DNA from: Leifsonia sp. EB41
Lineage (GTDB): Bacteria > Actinomycetota > Actinomycetes > Actinomycetales > Microbacteriaceae
Reading direction: 5' to 3'
DNA length: 64,000 bases
Assembly (NCBI RefSeq): GCF_041262565.1
Contig: NZ_JBGCCJ010000001.1
Span: 1,178,001-1,242,000 of the forward strand
Part shown: positions 17,480 to 26,255 of the stretch, piece by piece
How positions within the stretch are numbered: position 1 is the stretch's first letter
Layout: every line of letters starts with the position of its first letter
Notes under the pieces: generated by a model
Database searches by the model: none
What the model was told of the DNA's origin: nothing
The model's input: only the letters and a program-made list of their open reading frames with translations
Position numbers and translations under genes: made by a program

Positions 17480-18843
17480 TCCCTCACCGTACCCGGCGCC
17501 TCGTCGGCGAGGAAGGCGATCGGCGACTCGATGGCGTCGGCGATCTCGCGCAGGAACCGGGCAGCCACTCCGCCGTCCGTGACGCGGTGGTCGAAGACCA
17601 GGCTGAGCTGCACGATCCGGCGCGGGACGACGGCGCCCTCGACCACCCACGGGCGCTCGATGACCCGGCCGATGCCGAGGATGGCGACCTCCGGGTGGTT
17701 GATGATCGCGGCGCTGCCGTCGACCCCGAGACTCCCGTAGTTGTTCACGGTGAAGGTGGAGCCGGTCAGATCCGCGGGCGGCAGCACGCCGTCGCGCGCG
17801 GCGGCGGACAGGCGGCCGAGCTCGGCGTCAAGCTCGCGGACGCTCGAGCGGTCGGCGCGGCGGATCACCGGGACCAGCAGGCCGCGCGGGGTGTCGGCCG
17901 CGAAGCCGAGGTTCACCCCCGCGAACACCTCGATCCCGTCGCCGCCTGCGGTGACCCGGCCGGCGAGCTCGGGATGCCGCGCCAGCGCGCTGAGCGTGAA
18001 CCGCGAGATGAAGGCGAGCAGCGACGGCGGCTTGCCCGACTTCCCGAGGGTCTGCCTGGCCTCCCACAGCTCGGTGGCGTCGACGTCGACCCAGACGGTC
18101 GCCTCCGGGATCTCGGAGCGGCTGCGCGTCATGGTCTCGGCGACCGCGCGGCGGAGGCGGGAGAAGGGGGTGACGGAGGCGATGTCGAGGCCGGTGCGGG
18201 GGTCGGTCCCCGGCTCGGCGGCGGCGGGGGCCGGGCGGGATGCGGGCGCCGCCGGTGCTGCGGGCACGCTTGGCGCGGTGGCTTTCGCCGCGGCGAGCGC
18301 CGCCTCCACGTCGCGCCGCGTGACGACCCCGCCCACGCCGCTCGGAGTGAGCGAGGCGAGGTCGATGCTGTGCGTCCGCGCGAGCGCCCGGACGACAGGG
18401 GACACGACGGGAACGATGCGGCTGGGCGCTCCGGAGGTCACGGCGGTGCCGTGCTGGGAGGCGCGGCCGCGGCGGCGGGCGGTGGCGTGGTCGGTGGTGC
18501 CGTAGCCGACGAGCACGGCACCGGAGCCGGCCGCGACGGGCTCGGGTTTCCGCTCCGGCTCGGTGGCGTCCGCGGTGACGACGGTCTCAGCGGCGGACTC
18601 GACGTCCGCATCCTCGCGCACCTCCAGCAGCGGAGAGCCGACCAGGATGGTCTCGCCCTCCTCGCCGTGGCAGACGGCGACGACGCCGGCGTACGGCGAG
18701 GGCACCTCGACGACCGACTTGGCGGTCTCCACCTCGGCGATCGGCTGGTCGACGGTCACGGTGTCGCCGACCGCGACCAGCCAGTGGACCAGTTCGGCGT
18801 CGGCGAGTCCCTCGCCCAGGTCGGGCAGCGTGAAGACCTTCAT
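17476..18843 (-). CDS. bkdC: 2-oxoacid dehydrogenase E2 (dihydrolipoamide acyltransferase)
   Basis: 455 residues. The lipoyl domain covers 1-75 with lipoyl-Lys in VETAKSVVEV. A peripheral-subunit-binding domain lies in the middle (VSPVVRALARTHSIDLASL). A Pro/Ala linker and a C-terminal catalytic domain follow, with active-site His and Asp in DHRVTDGG. It transfers the acyl group from E1 to CoA. The start MKVFTLPDLGEG at 18843 overlaps the E1-beta stop by 4 nt. The substrate is inferred as branched-chain 2-oxoacids from the divergent Lrp regulator; pyruvate is the alternative. Confidence 0.93.
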   Translation of the reverse strand: MKVFTLPDLGEGLADAELVHWLVAVGDTVTVDQPIAEVETAKSVVEVPSPYAGVVAVCHGEEGETILVGSPLLEVREDADVESAAETVVTADATEPERKPEPVAAGSGAVLVGYGTTDHATARRRGRASQHGTAVTSGAPSRIVPVVSPVVRALARTHSIDLASLTPSGVGGVVTRRDVEAALAAAKATAPSVPAAPAAPASRPAPAAAEPGTDPRTGLDIASVTPFSRLRRAVAETMTRSRSEIPEATVWVDVDATELWEARQTLGKSGKPPSLLAFISRFTLSALARHPELAGRVTAGGDGIEVFAGVNLGFAADTPRGLLVPVIRRADRSSVRELDAELGRLSAAARDGVLPPADLTGSTFTVNNYGSLGVDGSAAIINHPEVAILGIGRVIERPWVVEGAVVPRRIVQLSLVFDHRVTDGGVAARFLREIADAIESPIAFLADEAPGTVRE

Positions 18844-19886
18844 GCGTCCTCCCACTGCAGGCTGTCGACGGCGTCGAGCACGCGGTCCACGCCCGGCAGG
18901 TAGTAGCGCTCCAGCTTCGGTGGCGCGAACGGGGTGTCGAAGCCGGTCACCCGGCGCACCGGCGCCTCCAGGTAGTGGAAGCAGCGCTCGGAGACGCGGG
19001 CGGCGATCTCGGAGGCGACGCTGGCGAAGCCCGGCGCCTCCGCCACGACCACGGCGCGGCCGGTCGCACGGACGGCGGCGCAGACGGTCTCGTCGTCGAA
19101 CGGGGTCAGGGTCCGCACATCGATCACGGCCAGGCTGCGACCCTCCTCGGCTGCGGCCTCCGCGGCGGCGAGCGCCACCGGCACCGTCGGGCCGTAGGCG
19201 ATCAGGGTCGCGTCGGTGCCCTCTCTGGCGACGCGTGCGCGGCCCAGCTCGGGCAGCGGTGCGGTCGTGTCGACCTCGCCGGTCGACCAGTACAGCTTCT
19301 TCGGCTCCATGAAGACCACCGGGTCCGGGGAGGCGATGGCGGCGCGGAGCAGGCCGTAGGCGTCCTGCGGCGTCGCCGGCGACACCACGGTCAGGCCGGG
19401 CGTGTGCACGTAGTAGGCCTCGGAGGAGTCGGAGTGGTGCTCGACGCCGCCGATGCCGCCCGCGAACGGGATGCGGATGACCATCGGCAGCCGGACCTTC
19501 CCGCGCGTGCGGTTGCCCATCTTGGCGACGTGGTCCACGATCTGCTCGAACGCCGGGTAGGCGAACGCGTCGAACTGCATCTCGACGACCGGGCGCATCC
19601 CGTTCATCGCCATGCCGACCGCGGTGCCGACGATGCCGGACTCGGCCAGCGGGGTGTCGAAGCAGCGCTGCTCGCCGAAGCGCTTGGTCAGGCCGTCCGT
19701 GATGCGGAAGACGCCGCCGAGCGTGCCGACGTCCTCGCCGAAGACGAGGACCGCCGGGTCCTCTGCGAGGGAGTCGGCGAGGGCGCGGTTGAGGGCCTGC
19801 GCCATCGTCATCGTGGCGACGGCGGGCGCGGACGGCTGCTCGGGCTCGGGCTGCCGGTCGGCGGGGGCGTCGTGCATGATCGTCAT
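18840..19886 (-). CDS. bkdB: 2-oxoacid dehydrogenase E1 beta subunit
   Basis: 348 residues. Transketolase-like pyrimidine domain (LVFGEDVGTLGGVFRITDGL, FDTPLAESGIVGTAVG) then the transketolase C domain (YGPTVPVALAAAEAA, VIDVRTLTPFD). It pairs with the alpha subunit to decarboxylate a 2-oxoacid using ThDP. The ATG at 19886 overlaps the E1-alpha stop by 4 nt. The beta family supplies the conserved Glu that activates the cofactor (EDVG). No E3 (lipoamide dehydrogenase) gene is in the operon, so E3 must come from elsewhere. Confidence 0.95.
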   Translation of the reverse strand: MTIMHDAPADRQPEPEQPSAPAVATMTMAQALNRALADSLAEDPAVLVFGEDVGTLGGVFRITDGLTKRFGEQRCFDTPLAESGIVGTAVGMAMNGMRPVVEMQFDAFAYPAFEQIVDHVAKMGNRTRGKVRLPMVIRIPFAGGIGGVEHHSDSSEAYYVHTPGLTVVSPATPQDAYGLLRAAIASPDPVVFMEPKKLYWSTGEVDTTAPLPELGRARVAREGTDATLIAYGPTVPVALAAAEAAAEEGRSLAVIDVRTLTPFDDETVCAAVRATGRAVVVAEAPGFASVASEIAARVSERCFHYLEAPVRRVTGFDTPFAPPKLERYYLPGVDRVLDAVDSLQWEDA

Positions 19887-20998
19887 CGGGCGACCTCCTC
19901 GGTGCGGGACTGCGCTGCCCGGGTCTCCGCGGCGAGCTCGGCGGCGAGCAGCGCGGACTGCTCCCGGAGCTGCGGCGTCGGCTCGGCGTAGACGAACTCG
20001 AACAGGTCCATCGGCTGGGGCTCGACGTCCGCCATGATCCGGGTGCGGAGGTCGACGGCGACGCGATCGGCCTGGGCGCGGAACTCGGCGTCGTCGTCGT
20101 CGGTCAGCGCGCCCTCGGCCGTCAGCCAGGTGCGCAGCCGCAGCAGCGGGTCGCGGGCGATCCACGGCTCCACCTCCGCGGAGGTGCGGTAGCGGGTGGC
20201 GTCGTCGGCGTTGGTGTGCGACTTCATCCGGTAGGTGAGCGCCTCCACCAGCGTGGGGCCGCCGCCCTCACGGGCCTCGGTGACGGCCTCCCCTAGCACC
20301 GCGAGCAGCGCGGCGAGGTCGTTGCCGTCGACCAGACGGCCGCGCATCCCGTAGCCGACGCCCTTGTGCGCCAGGCTCGGCGCGGCGGTCTGCCGGCTGA
20401 GCGGCACGGAGATCGCGTAGCCATTGTTCTGGACGAGGAAGACGACGGGGAGGTGGAACACGGCCGCGAAGTTGAGCGCCTCGTGGAAGTCGCCCTCGCT
20501 GGTGGCGCCGTCGCCGCACAGCGCAACGACAACGGTGTCCTCGCCGCGCATCCTGGCCGCGTGGGCGAAACCGACCGCGTGCAGGAGCTGGGTGGCGAGC
20601 GGAGTCGCCTGCGGGGCGACGCGGTACTTGTTCGGGTCGTAGCCGGAGTGCCAGTCGCCGCGCAGCAGCAGGAACGCCTCGAACGGGTCCACGCCCCGGG
20701 AGACGACGGCGACCGAGTCGCGGTAGGTCGGGAAGAGCCAGTCCCGCTCGCCGAGCACCATCGCCGCGGCGACCTCGCAGGCCTCCTGGCCGTGCGAGGA
20801 CGGGTACACGGCCAGCTTGCCCTGCCGCACCAGGGCGTCGGCCTGGTCGTTGAGCCGGCGGCCCAGCACGAGGCGGCCGTAGCCGTCGCGGAGCTGCTCG
20901 GTGGTCGGGAACGCGTAGTGCTCGTGCGGGTGGCCAGAGCCCTGCTCGTCGATGAGCCGCAGCGGGGTGTCGCCCGGCATCAGGTCGTCGGCGTGCAT
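19883..20998 (-). CDS. bkdA: 2-oxoacid dehydrogenase E1 alpha subunit
   Basis: 371 residues. The ThDP motif GDGATSEGDFHEALNFAAVF ends in an NN pair as usual. The phosphorylation-loop-like YRMKSHTNADDATRYR is present. With E1-beta it forms the decarboxylating component. ATG 20998 has AAGGAG about 6 nt upstream and is preferred over the in-frame start at 21022. First gene of a four-gene minus-strand operon (E1a, E1b, E2, small acidic protein), each overlapping the next by 4 nt. The 5' region is shared with the Lrp-type regulator at 21126. Confidence 0.95.
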   Translation of the reverse strand: MHADDLMPGDTPLRLIDEQGSGHPHEHYAFPTTEQLRDGYGRLVLGRRLNDQADALVRQGKLAVYPSSHGQEACEVAAAMVLGERDWLFPTYRDSVAVVSRGVDPFEAFLLLRGDWHSGYDPNKYRVAPQATPLATQLLHAVGFAHAARMRGEDTVVVALCGDGATSEGDFHEALNFAAVFHLPVVFLVQNNGYAISVPLSRQTAAPSLAHKGVGYGMRGRLVDGNDLAALLAVLGEAVTEAREGGGPTLVEALTYRMKSHTNADDATRYRTSAEVEPWIARDPLLRLRTWLTAEGALTDDDDAEFRAQADRVAVDLRTRIMADVEPQPMDLFEFVYAEPTPQLREQSALLAAELAAETRAAQSRTEEVAR

Positions 20999-21125
20999 CG
21001 CTTCTCCTTCGAAAGACGTCACTGATCCTCAGGATGACTTCGCTGGACCCGCTTTGCCACATGTGTGAGACTTTCGAGACGAACGGGTGCACAACAGCAG
21101 TATCGATGCCAAACTGTCTCTCATC

Positions 21126-21554
21126 ATGGACGACATCGACACCCGCATCGTGGACGCATTGCGCGCCGACGGCCGCGCCTCCATCACCGCCGTCGCGGAG
21201 GCGGCGCACGTCTCCCGGGCCAACGCCTACGCCCGCGTCTCCCGCCTGGTCGAGGAGGGCGTCATCACGGGCTTCACGGCGAAGGTCGACCCGCGCCGCT
21301 CCGGCCGCGCGTCATCGGCCTACGTGACGATGCGCGTGGAGCAGGCGGCCTGGCACGACCTCCGGGCGCGGCTGCGCGCCATCCCGGAGGTGGAGCACTT
21401 CGCGCTGGTCGGCGGCGACTTCGACGTCATCCTGCTGGTGCGGGCGCGCGACAACGAGGACCTGCGGCGCGTGGTGCTGGAGGAGCTGACCACCATGCCG
21501 TCGGTGCGGGACACCAAGACGTCGCTCGTCTTCGAGGACCACGACCTCCGCTGA
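21126..21554 (+). CDS. Lrp/AsnC-family regulator (BkdR-like)
   Basis: 142 residues. N-terminal helix-turn-helix (DDIDTRIVDALRADGRASIT to ARVSRLVEEGVI), then an amino-acid-binding ligand domain (VEHFALVGGDFDVILLVRA). The start ATG 21126 gives the usual MDDID opening; a GTG at 21087 would add 13 residues. It is divergent from the bkd operon, the layout of Lrp-like activators of branched-chain 2-oxoacid dehydrogenase genes. It probably senses a branched-chain amino acid. No strong ribosome site is seen; a near-leaderless mRNA is possible. Confidence 0.88.
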   Translation: MDDIDTRIVDALRADGRASITAVAEAAHVSRANAYARVSRLVEEGVITGFTAKVDPRRSGRASSAYVTMRVEQAAWHDLRARLRAIPEVEHFALVGGDFDVILLVRARDNEDLRRVVLEELTTMPSVRDTKTSLVFEDHDLR

Positions 21555-21563
21555 CGCCCGATC

Positions 21564-21621
21564 ATTCGTGCCGAATGTCGCGAAAGCGACGACGAAACGC
21601 GACATTCGTGCCGAATGTCGG
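21564..21621. repeat. Two-palindrome element, ATTCGTGCCGAAT family
   Basis: Palindromes at 21564-21581 (core ATTCG, TGC loop, CGAAT) and 21599-21621 (arms GCGACATTCG and CGAATGTCGG) lie just past the Lrp stop. Read on the minus strand this matches the element at 4326-4382, including the 21-nt spacing between the two palindromes. Unlike most others here it lies between two plus-strand genes. Confidence 0.85.
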
Positions 21622-21717
21622 GGCTGGTGCGTGGTGGGGCGGGAGTCGATACGGTTGGGGCATGTCGGGGAATCCGGTGGCGGTCGCCGCGTGTAGCGCG
21701 GTCGCCGGCCGGCGCGG

Positions 21718-22914
21718 ATGAGCGGCGGGAGGCTGCCCCGGCTCCCCGTCGCCGGCGACCGGGATCCGTCGCGGGCGCACTGGATGGAGCTGTTCTTCGA
21801 CCTGGTCTTCGTCGCGCTGGTCGGGCAGCTCGCGCATGGGCTCCACACCGCGCCGTCGTTCGGGGCGCTCGCCGTGTTCGTGGCCCTGTTCGCGTCCGTG
21901 TGGTGGTCGTGGGTCAACCTGACCTTCGTCGTGGATGTGTCGCCGCAGCTCAGCGCACGGCGGCTGTCGATCGTCATGCTGATCGCGATGTTCGCTGTCG
22001 GGGCGCTCGCGGTCGCGGCGCCGGAGGCCGTCGGCGACCGGGCCTGGCTGTTCGCCACCGGCAACGCGCTGCTGCGGGTACTCCTTCTTGTGGTGTGGAT
22101 CGGCTTCTCCTGGGCGAACGGGAGGGCCTCCCGGGTCCGCATCCTCGCCTACAACGGCCTGACCGCCGTTCTCTGGCTGGTGTCGATCGCGCTCCCCGCA
22201 CCCGCGAACTACGTGCTGTGGGCGGTCGCGATCGTCCTGGAGGTCGTGCTGCTGACGGCGACCTCCGGCAGCTGGGCGCAGATCGCCCTCGACCGGCTGA
22301 ACGTCGAGCACCTGTCCGAGCGGTTCGGGCTGCTCGTCATCATCGTGCTGGGCGAGTCGGTGCTGAGCATCGTGGACGCGGTGTCCGGCGCCTGGACGGT
22401 CGCCGCCGGGCTCGTCGGCGTGCTCGGGCTGCTGCTGACCGCGGGGCTCGCGTGGTCGTTCTTCCTGTACGGCGTCGACGTGATGGCGAGCGGGCTGGAG
22501 CGGCTGCTGGAGGCCGGCGATGCGCGCACGATCAGGGACACGGTCGCGTTCCTGCCGTTCCTGCTGCTGGCAGGGGTCACGGCGCTGTCCGGCGCGCTCG
22601 CCGAGGGGATCGCGCACCCGGGCGAGCCGCTGCCGCCGGCGCTGGCAGTGTCGCTCGGCGGCGGGATCGCGCTGTTCTACCTGACGAACGCGGTCATCGC
22701 ACGCCGCTACGGCGACCCGTGGCGGGTGGTGCTGCGCTGGGCGACGCCGGCGGTCGGACTGTCCGCGGCGCTCGCGGTCGCGGCGCTGTGGCTGCCGGCC
22801 GCGGCCGCCATCGGCTGCGCCGTGGTGATTCTGGGGGTGGTCGTGACGTCGGCGGAGCTCGCTTCGCGCTCGCGGCGGTTGCTCGCGGGTCGGGGTTCTG
22901 CGACTATTTACTAG
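21718..22914 (+). CDS. ltrA: Low-temperature-requirement-type membrane protein LtrA
   Basis: 398 residues with about ten TM helices. The N-terminal HWMELFFDLVFVALV and central FGLLVIIVLGESVL motifs define the LtrA family. The name comes from Listeria growth at low temperature; the biochemical role is unknown. ATG 21718 follows the palindrome region by about 100 nt with no other gene between. Its stop (22912-22914) lies immediately before the PaaR-type operator for paaJ, so the paa promoter partly overlaps its end. Confidence 0.88.
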   Translation: MSGGRLPRLPVAGDRDPSRAHWMELFFDLVFVALVGQLAHGLHTAPSFGALAVFVALFASVWWSWVNLTFVVDVSPQLSARRLSIVMLIAMFAVGALAVAAPEAVGDRAWLFATGNALLRVLLLVVWIGFSWANGRASRVRILAYNGLTAVLWLVSIALPAPANYVLWAVAIVLEVVLLTATSGSWAQIALDRLNVEHLSERFGLLVIIVLGESVLSIVDAVSGAWTVAAGLVGVLGLLLTAGLAWSFFLYGVDVMASGLERLLEAGDARTIRDTVAFLPFLLLAGVTALSGALAEGIAHPGEPLPPALAVSLGGGIALFYLTNAVIARRYGDPWRVVLRWATPAVGLSAALAVAALWLPAAAAIGCAVVILGVVVTSAELASRSRRLLAGRGSATIY

Positions 22915-22930
22915 CTGAACGTTCGTTCGG
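22915..22930 (+). promoter_or_regulatory. PaaR-type TetR operator upstream of paaJ
   Basis: Inverted repeat CTGAACG, 2-nt spacer, CGTTCGG. It matches the site at 29035-29050 before paaA. It lies 24 nt upstream of the paaJ start, near where transcription should begin, as for a TetR-family repressor released by phenylacetyl-CoA. Confidence 0.85.
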
Positions 22931-22953
22931 TAATTCGCTTCGAAGGAGCTGCG

Positions 22954-24150
22954 ATGGCGGAGGCCTACCTCGTCGGCGGTGTGCGCACGGCGGTCGGACG
23001 CTACGGCGGAGCATTGGCGGGCGTGCGGCCCGACGACCTCGCCGCACTGGTGGTCGCGGAGGCCGTGCGCCGCGCGGGAGTGGACGGCTCTGCGCTCGAC
23101 GACGTCATGCTCGGCGCCGCGAACCAGGCGGGCGAGGACAACCGGAACGTGGCCCGGATGGCCGCGCTGCTGGCCGGCCTCCCGGACAGCGTTCCCGGCG
23201 TCACCGTCAACCGGCTGTGCGCGTCCGGCCTCAGCGCCGTGACCCTCGCCGGTCAGGCGATCCGCGCGGGCGACGCCGACCTGATCGTCGCAGGCGGCGT
23301 CGAGTCGATGACGCGGGCGCCCTGGGTGCAGGCCAAGCCGGCGCGGCCGTGGGCCAAGCCGGGCGAGCAGTTCGACACCTCCATCGGCTGGCGCTTCACC
23401 AACCCGCGGTTCCTGGAGCGCGACAAGGCCACCTACACGATGCCCGAGACGGCGGAGGAGGTCGCCCGGCTCGACGGGATCACCCGCGAGGACGCCGACG
23501 CGTTCGCCCTCCAGAGCCACCGGCGCGCTGCGGCGGCGACGGACGCCGGCTGCTTCTCCGACGAGATCATCCCGGTCGCGACCGCGTCCGGCGAGTTCTC
23601 GGCCGACGAGAGCATCCGCCGCGACACCGACGCGTCCGCTCTCGCGGCGTTGCGGCCGGTCGTCGCGGGAGGCAGCGTCGTCACCGCGGGCAACTCCTCT
23701 CCCCTCAACGACGGCGCGTCCGCCCTCGTGGTCGCGAGCGGCGACGCCGTCCAGCGCTACGGCCTCACGCCGCGCGCCCGGATCGTCGCCTCGGCGAGCG
23801 CCGGCGTCGCGCCCGAGGTGATGGGGCTCGGCCCCGTCCCCGCGACCAACCGCGCGCTGGAGCGCTCCGGGCTGGAGCTCGGCGACATCGGCAGCATCGA
23901 ACTCAACGAGGCGTTCGCCGCGCAGGCGATCGCCTGCCTGCGCCGGCTCGGCCTGGACGACGAGGACGGCCGGGCGCGGGTCAACGCCGACGGCGGCGCG
24001 ATCGCGCTCGGCCACGCGCTCGGATCGAGCGGAGCGCGCATTCTGGTGACCCTCCTCGGCCGGATGGAGCGCGAGCAGTCCCGCTACGGCCTGGCGACGA
24101 TGTGCGTCGGCGTCGGCCAGGGCGCCGCCCTCATCCTGGAGGCGGTGTGA
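22954..24150 (+). CDS. paaJ: Acetyl-CoA acyltransferase (3-oxoadipyl-CoA thiolase)
   Basis: 398 residues, full-length thiolase. Nucleophile Cys in NRLCASGLSAV, catalytic His in ELNEAFAAQA, and a C-terminal acid/base Cys in MCVGVGQG. In phenylacetate catabolism the enzyme cleaves 3-oxoadipyl-CoA and the 3-oxo-dehydrosuberyl-CoA intermediate. ATG 22954 follows GAAGGAG and a PaaR-type operator. It is the first gene of paaJ-paaF-paaH, with overlapping stops and starts. Assignment to PaaJ rather than a general thiolase rests on context. Confidence 0.93.
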   Translation: MAEAYLVGGVRTAVGRYGGALAGVRPDDLAALVVAEAVRRAGVDGSALDDVMLGAANQAGEDNRNVARMAALLAGLPDSVPGVTVNRLCASGLSAVTLAGQAIRAGDADLIVAGGVESMTRAPWVQAKPARPWAKPGEQFDTSIGWRFTNPRFLERDKATYTMPETAEEVARLDGITREDADAFALQSHRRAAAATDAGCFSDEIIPVATASGEFSADESIRRDTDASALAALRPVVAGGSVVTAGNSSPLNDGASALVVASGDAVQRYGLTPRARIVASASAGVAPEVMGLGPVPATNRALERSGLELGDIGSIELNEAFAAQAIACLRRLGLDDEDGRARVNADGGAIALGHALGSSGARILVTLLGRMEREQSRYGLATMCVGVGQGAALILEAV

Positions 24151-24893
24151 TGGCGGAGCCGACGACCCTGCTGATCGCCGAGAGCGCCGACCGCGTGGTC
24201 GCGACGCTCAATCGTCCGGAGGTCCGCAACGCGATCGACCAGCGGATGGTGGACGAGTTGCACGCGCTGTGCGAGGACCTGGAGCGCGATCCGCGCATCC
24301 TCATCCTCACCGGTTCGGAGGGCGTGTTCGCCTCCGGCGCCGACATCGCCGAGCTGCGGGAGCGCACCGCGGCCGACGCCCGCCGCGCGATCAATGCGAC
24401 GATCTTCGTCCGCATCGCCGAGCTGCCCATGCCGGTGATCGCCGCGCTCGACGGCTACGCGCTGGGCGGCGGCGCCGAGCTGGCCTACGCGGCGGACTTC
24501 CGGCTCGGCACCCCGCGACTGCGGATCGGCAACCCGGAGACCTCGCTCGGGATCATCGCCGCGGCCGGCGCCCTCTGGCGGCTGCCGCAGCTCGTCGGCG
24601 AGCCGCTCGCCGCCGAGATCACGATGGCCGGGCGCGTGCTGAACGGCGAGGAGGCGCTGGCCGCCGGGCTCGTGAGCGACCTGTTCGAGCCCGGCGAGCT
24701 GCTCGCCGGCGCGCACGCCCTCGCTGACCGGATCGCGAAGAACGACCCGCTGGCGACCCAGTGCACCAAGCGGGTGCTGCGCGCGCCGCTGGGCGACCAT
24801 CCCCGGGCCGAGCGGGAGGCGCAGGCCGTGCTGTTCGAGTCCCCGGAGAAGCAGCGCCGGATGACGGAGTTCCTGGAGAAGAGGCGACGATGA
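24150..24893 (+). CDS. paaF: Enoyl-CoA hydratase (PaaF type)
   Basis: 247 residues, crotonase fold. The oxyanion-hole segment SGADIAEL and both catalytic Glu positions of true hydratases are kept (GGGAELAYAADF and GNPETSLGI). This separates it from the second crotonase at 32802, which lacks both. It would hydrate 2,3-dehydroadipyl-CoA. ATG 24150 overlaps the paaJ stop by one base. Confidence 0.87.
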   Translation: MAEPTTLLIAESADRVVATLNRPEVRNAIDQRMVDELHALCEDLERDPRILILTGSEGVFASGADIAELRERTAADARRAINATIFVRIAELPMPVIAALDGYALGGGAELAYAADFRLGTPRLRIGNPETSLGIIAAAGALWRLPQLVGEPLAAEITMAGRVLNGEEALAAGLVSDLFEPGELLAGAHALADRIAKNDPLATQCTKRVLRAPLGDHPRAEREAQAVLFESPEKQRRMTEFLEKRRR

Positions 24894-25813
24894 GCGACCG
24901 GAAGAACGGCGTACCCGAGCACGTCGCCATCCCAGAGCAGGTCGCTGTAATCGGCGGCGGCCGGATGGGTGCGGGCATCGCGCACGCGTTCCTGATGGCG
25001 GGCGCACACGTGGCCGTCGTCGAGCGCGACGCCGAGTCGGCGTCCTCCGCCCGCGAGCGCGTGGAGGCCGCGATCGACGGCAGCGTGCGCCGCGGCGCGA
25101 CGGCCCCTGCGCCAGAGCGACTGATCGCCACGACCTCGTGGGACGCGCTGCGCGGCGCCGCCCTCGTCGTGGAGGCCGTACCGGAGCTCCCCGAGCTCAA
25201 GCACGACGCGCTCCGCCGCGCCGAGGAGCTCCTGGAGCCCGACGCCGTGCTGGCGAGCAACACCTCCTCGCTGTCCATCGACGGCCTCGCCGGGGTGCTG
25301 CGGCGGCCGGGCGGTTTCCTCGGCATGCACTTCTTCAACCCTGTCCCGGCCTCGGCCCTGGTGGAGGTCGTTGCCGGGCAGGCGACCGCGCCGAGCGCCG
25401 TCGACCTCGCGACCGGCTGGGTGGAGGCCCTCGGCAAGACGCCGATCGTGGTGCGCGACTCCCCCGGCTTCGCTTCGTCGCGACTCGGCGTGCTGCTCGG
25501 GCTGGAGGCCGTGCGGATGGTCGAGGAGGGCGTCGCATCCCCCGAGGCCATCGACACCGCGATGACCCTCGGCTACAAGCATCCGGTCGGGCCGCTCCGG
25601 CTCACCGACATCGTCGGGCTGGACGTGCGGCTGGACATCGCGGAGTACCTCGCGAGCGAGCTGGGGCCGCGGTTCGAGCCTCCCGCGCTGCTGCGCCGCA
25701 TGGTCGCGGACGGCCTGCTCGGCCGCAAGTCCGGCCGCGGGTTCTACGACTGGAGCGGGGACGAGGCGGCGGGCGGCGCACCGCTCACGCGCGCTCCGGG
25801 GCGTCCACGATGA
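24890..25813 (+). CDS. paaH: 3-hydroxyacyl-CoA dehydrogenase
   Basis: 307 residues. NAD-binding GGGRMGAGIAHAF at the N-terminus, SNTSSLSI, catalytic His in LGMHFFNPVP, and the C-terminal dimer domain with KSGRGFYDW. It oxidises 3-hydroxyadipyl-CoA to 3-oxoadipyl-CoA, feeding paaJ. ATG 24890 overlaps the paaF stop by 4 nt. The last 29 nt overlap the convergent thioesterase paaI. Confidence 0.92.
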   Translation: MSDRKNGVPEHVAIPEQVAVIGGGRMGAGIAHAFLMAGAHVAVVERDAESASSARERVEAAIDGSVRRGATAPAPERLIATTSWDALRGAALVVEAVPELPELKHDALRRAEELLEPDAVLASNTSSLSIDGLAGVLRRPGGFLGMHFFNPVPASALVEVVAGQATAPSAVDLATGWVEALGKTPIVVRDSPGFASSRLGVLLGLEAVRMVEEGVASPEAIDTAMTLGYKHPVGPLRLTDIVGLDVRLDIAEYLASELGPRFEPPALLRRMVADGLLGRKSGRGFYDWSGDEAAGGAPLTRAPGRPR

Positions 25814-26189
25814 GGTTCGTGATGCGCACGGTGCAGAGCCGGTTGCCCTCCTCGTCGGTCAGGACGACCTCGTGCGACGTGACCTTCCTGCCCAGCCGGA
25901 TCGCCGTCGCGACGCCGGTCACCAAGCCGCTGCGGGCGGACCGGTGGTGCGTCGCGTTGATGTCGAGCCCGACCGCGCTGCGGCCGGGGCCGGCGTGGAT
26001 CACGGCCGCCCACGAGCCGAGCGCCTCCGCGAACGCCACAGAGGCGCCGCCGTGCAGCAGCCCGAACGACTGGCGGTTGCCCGCCACCGGCATCGTCGCG
26101 ACGACGCGCTCCGCGGATTGCTCCAGGATGCGCACGCCCATCTTCTCGTCGAGCTCGCCGAGCTCGATCGTCCAGTCTTCATCGGCCAC
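25785..26189 (-). CDS. paaI: Hotdog-fold thioesterase PaaI
   Basis: 134 residues, hotdog fold. The motif HGGASVAFAEALGSWAA holds the active-site region typical of PaaI, with LDINATHHRSARSG following. PaaI hydrolyses dead-end phenylacetyl-CoA derivatives and protects the CoA pool. The gene is on the opposite strand to the rest of the pathway and its 3' end runs 29 nt into paaH. The start ATG 26189 lies 67 nt from paaZ, divergent from it. Confidence 0.9.
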   Translation of the reverse strand: MADEDWTIELGELDEKMGVRILEQSAERVVATMPVAGNRQSFGLLHGGASVAFAEALGSWAAVIHAGPGRSAVGLDINATHHRSARSGLVTGVATAIRLGRKVTSHEVVLTDEEGNRLCTVRITNLIVDAPERA

Positions 26190-26255
26190 GGCACCAGCCT
26201 ATGTCCGAACCAGCGGAGCGCCGTCGCTCCAGACCCTCCCGGGAGGAACCGAATC

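Noticed and set aside
21562-24015. Minus-strand frame of 817 codons opposite ltrA and paaJ
   Set aside because: Arg- and Gly-rich with no motifs, antisense to well-defined LtrA and thiolase genes. It is a GC-bias artefact.
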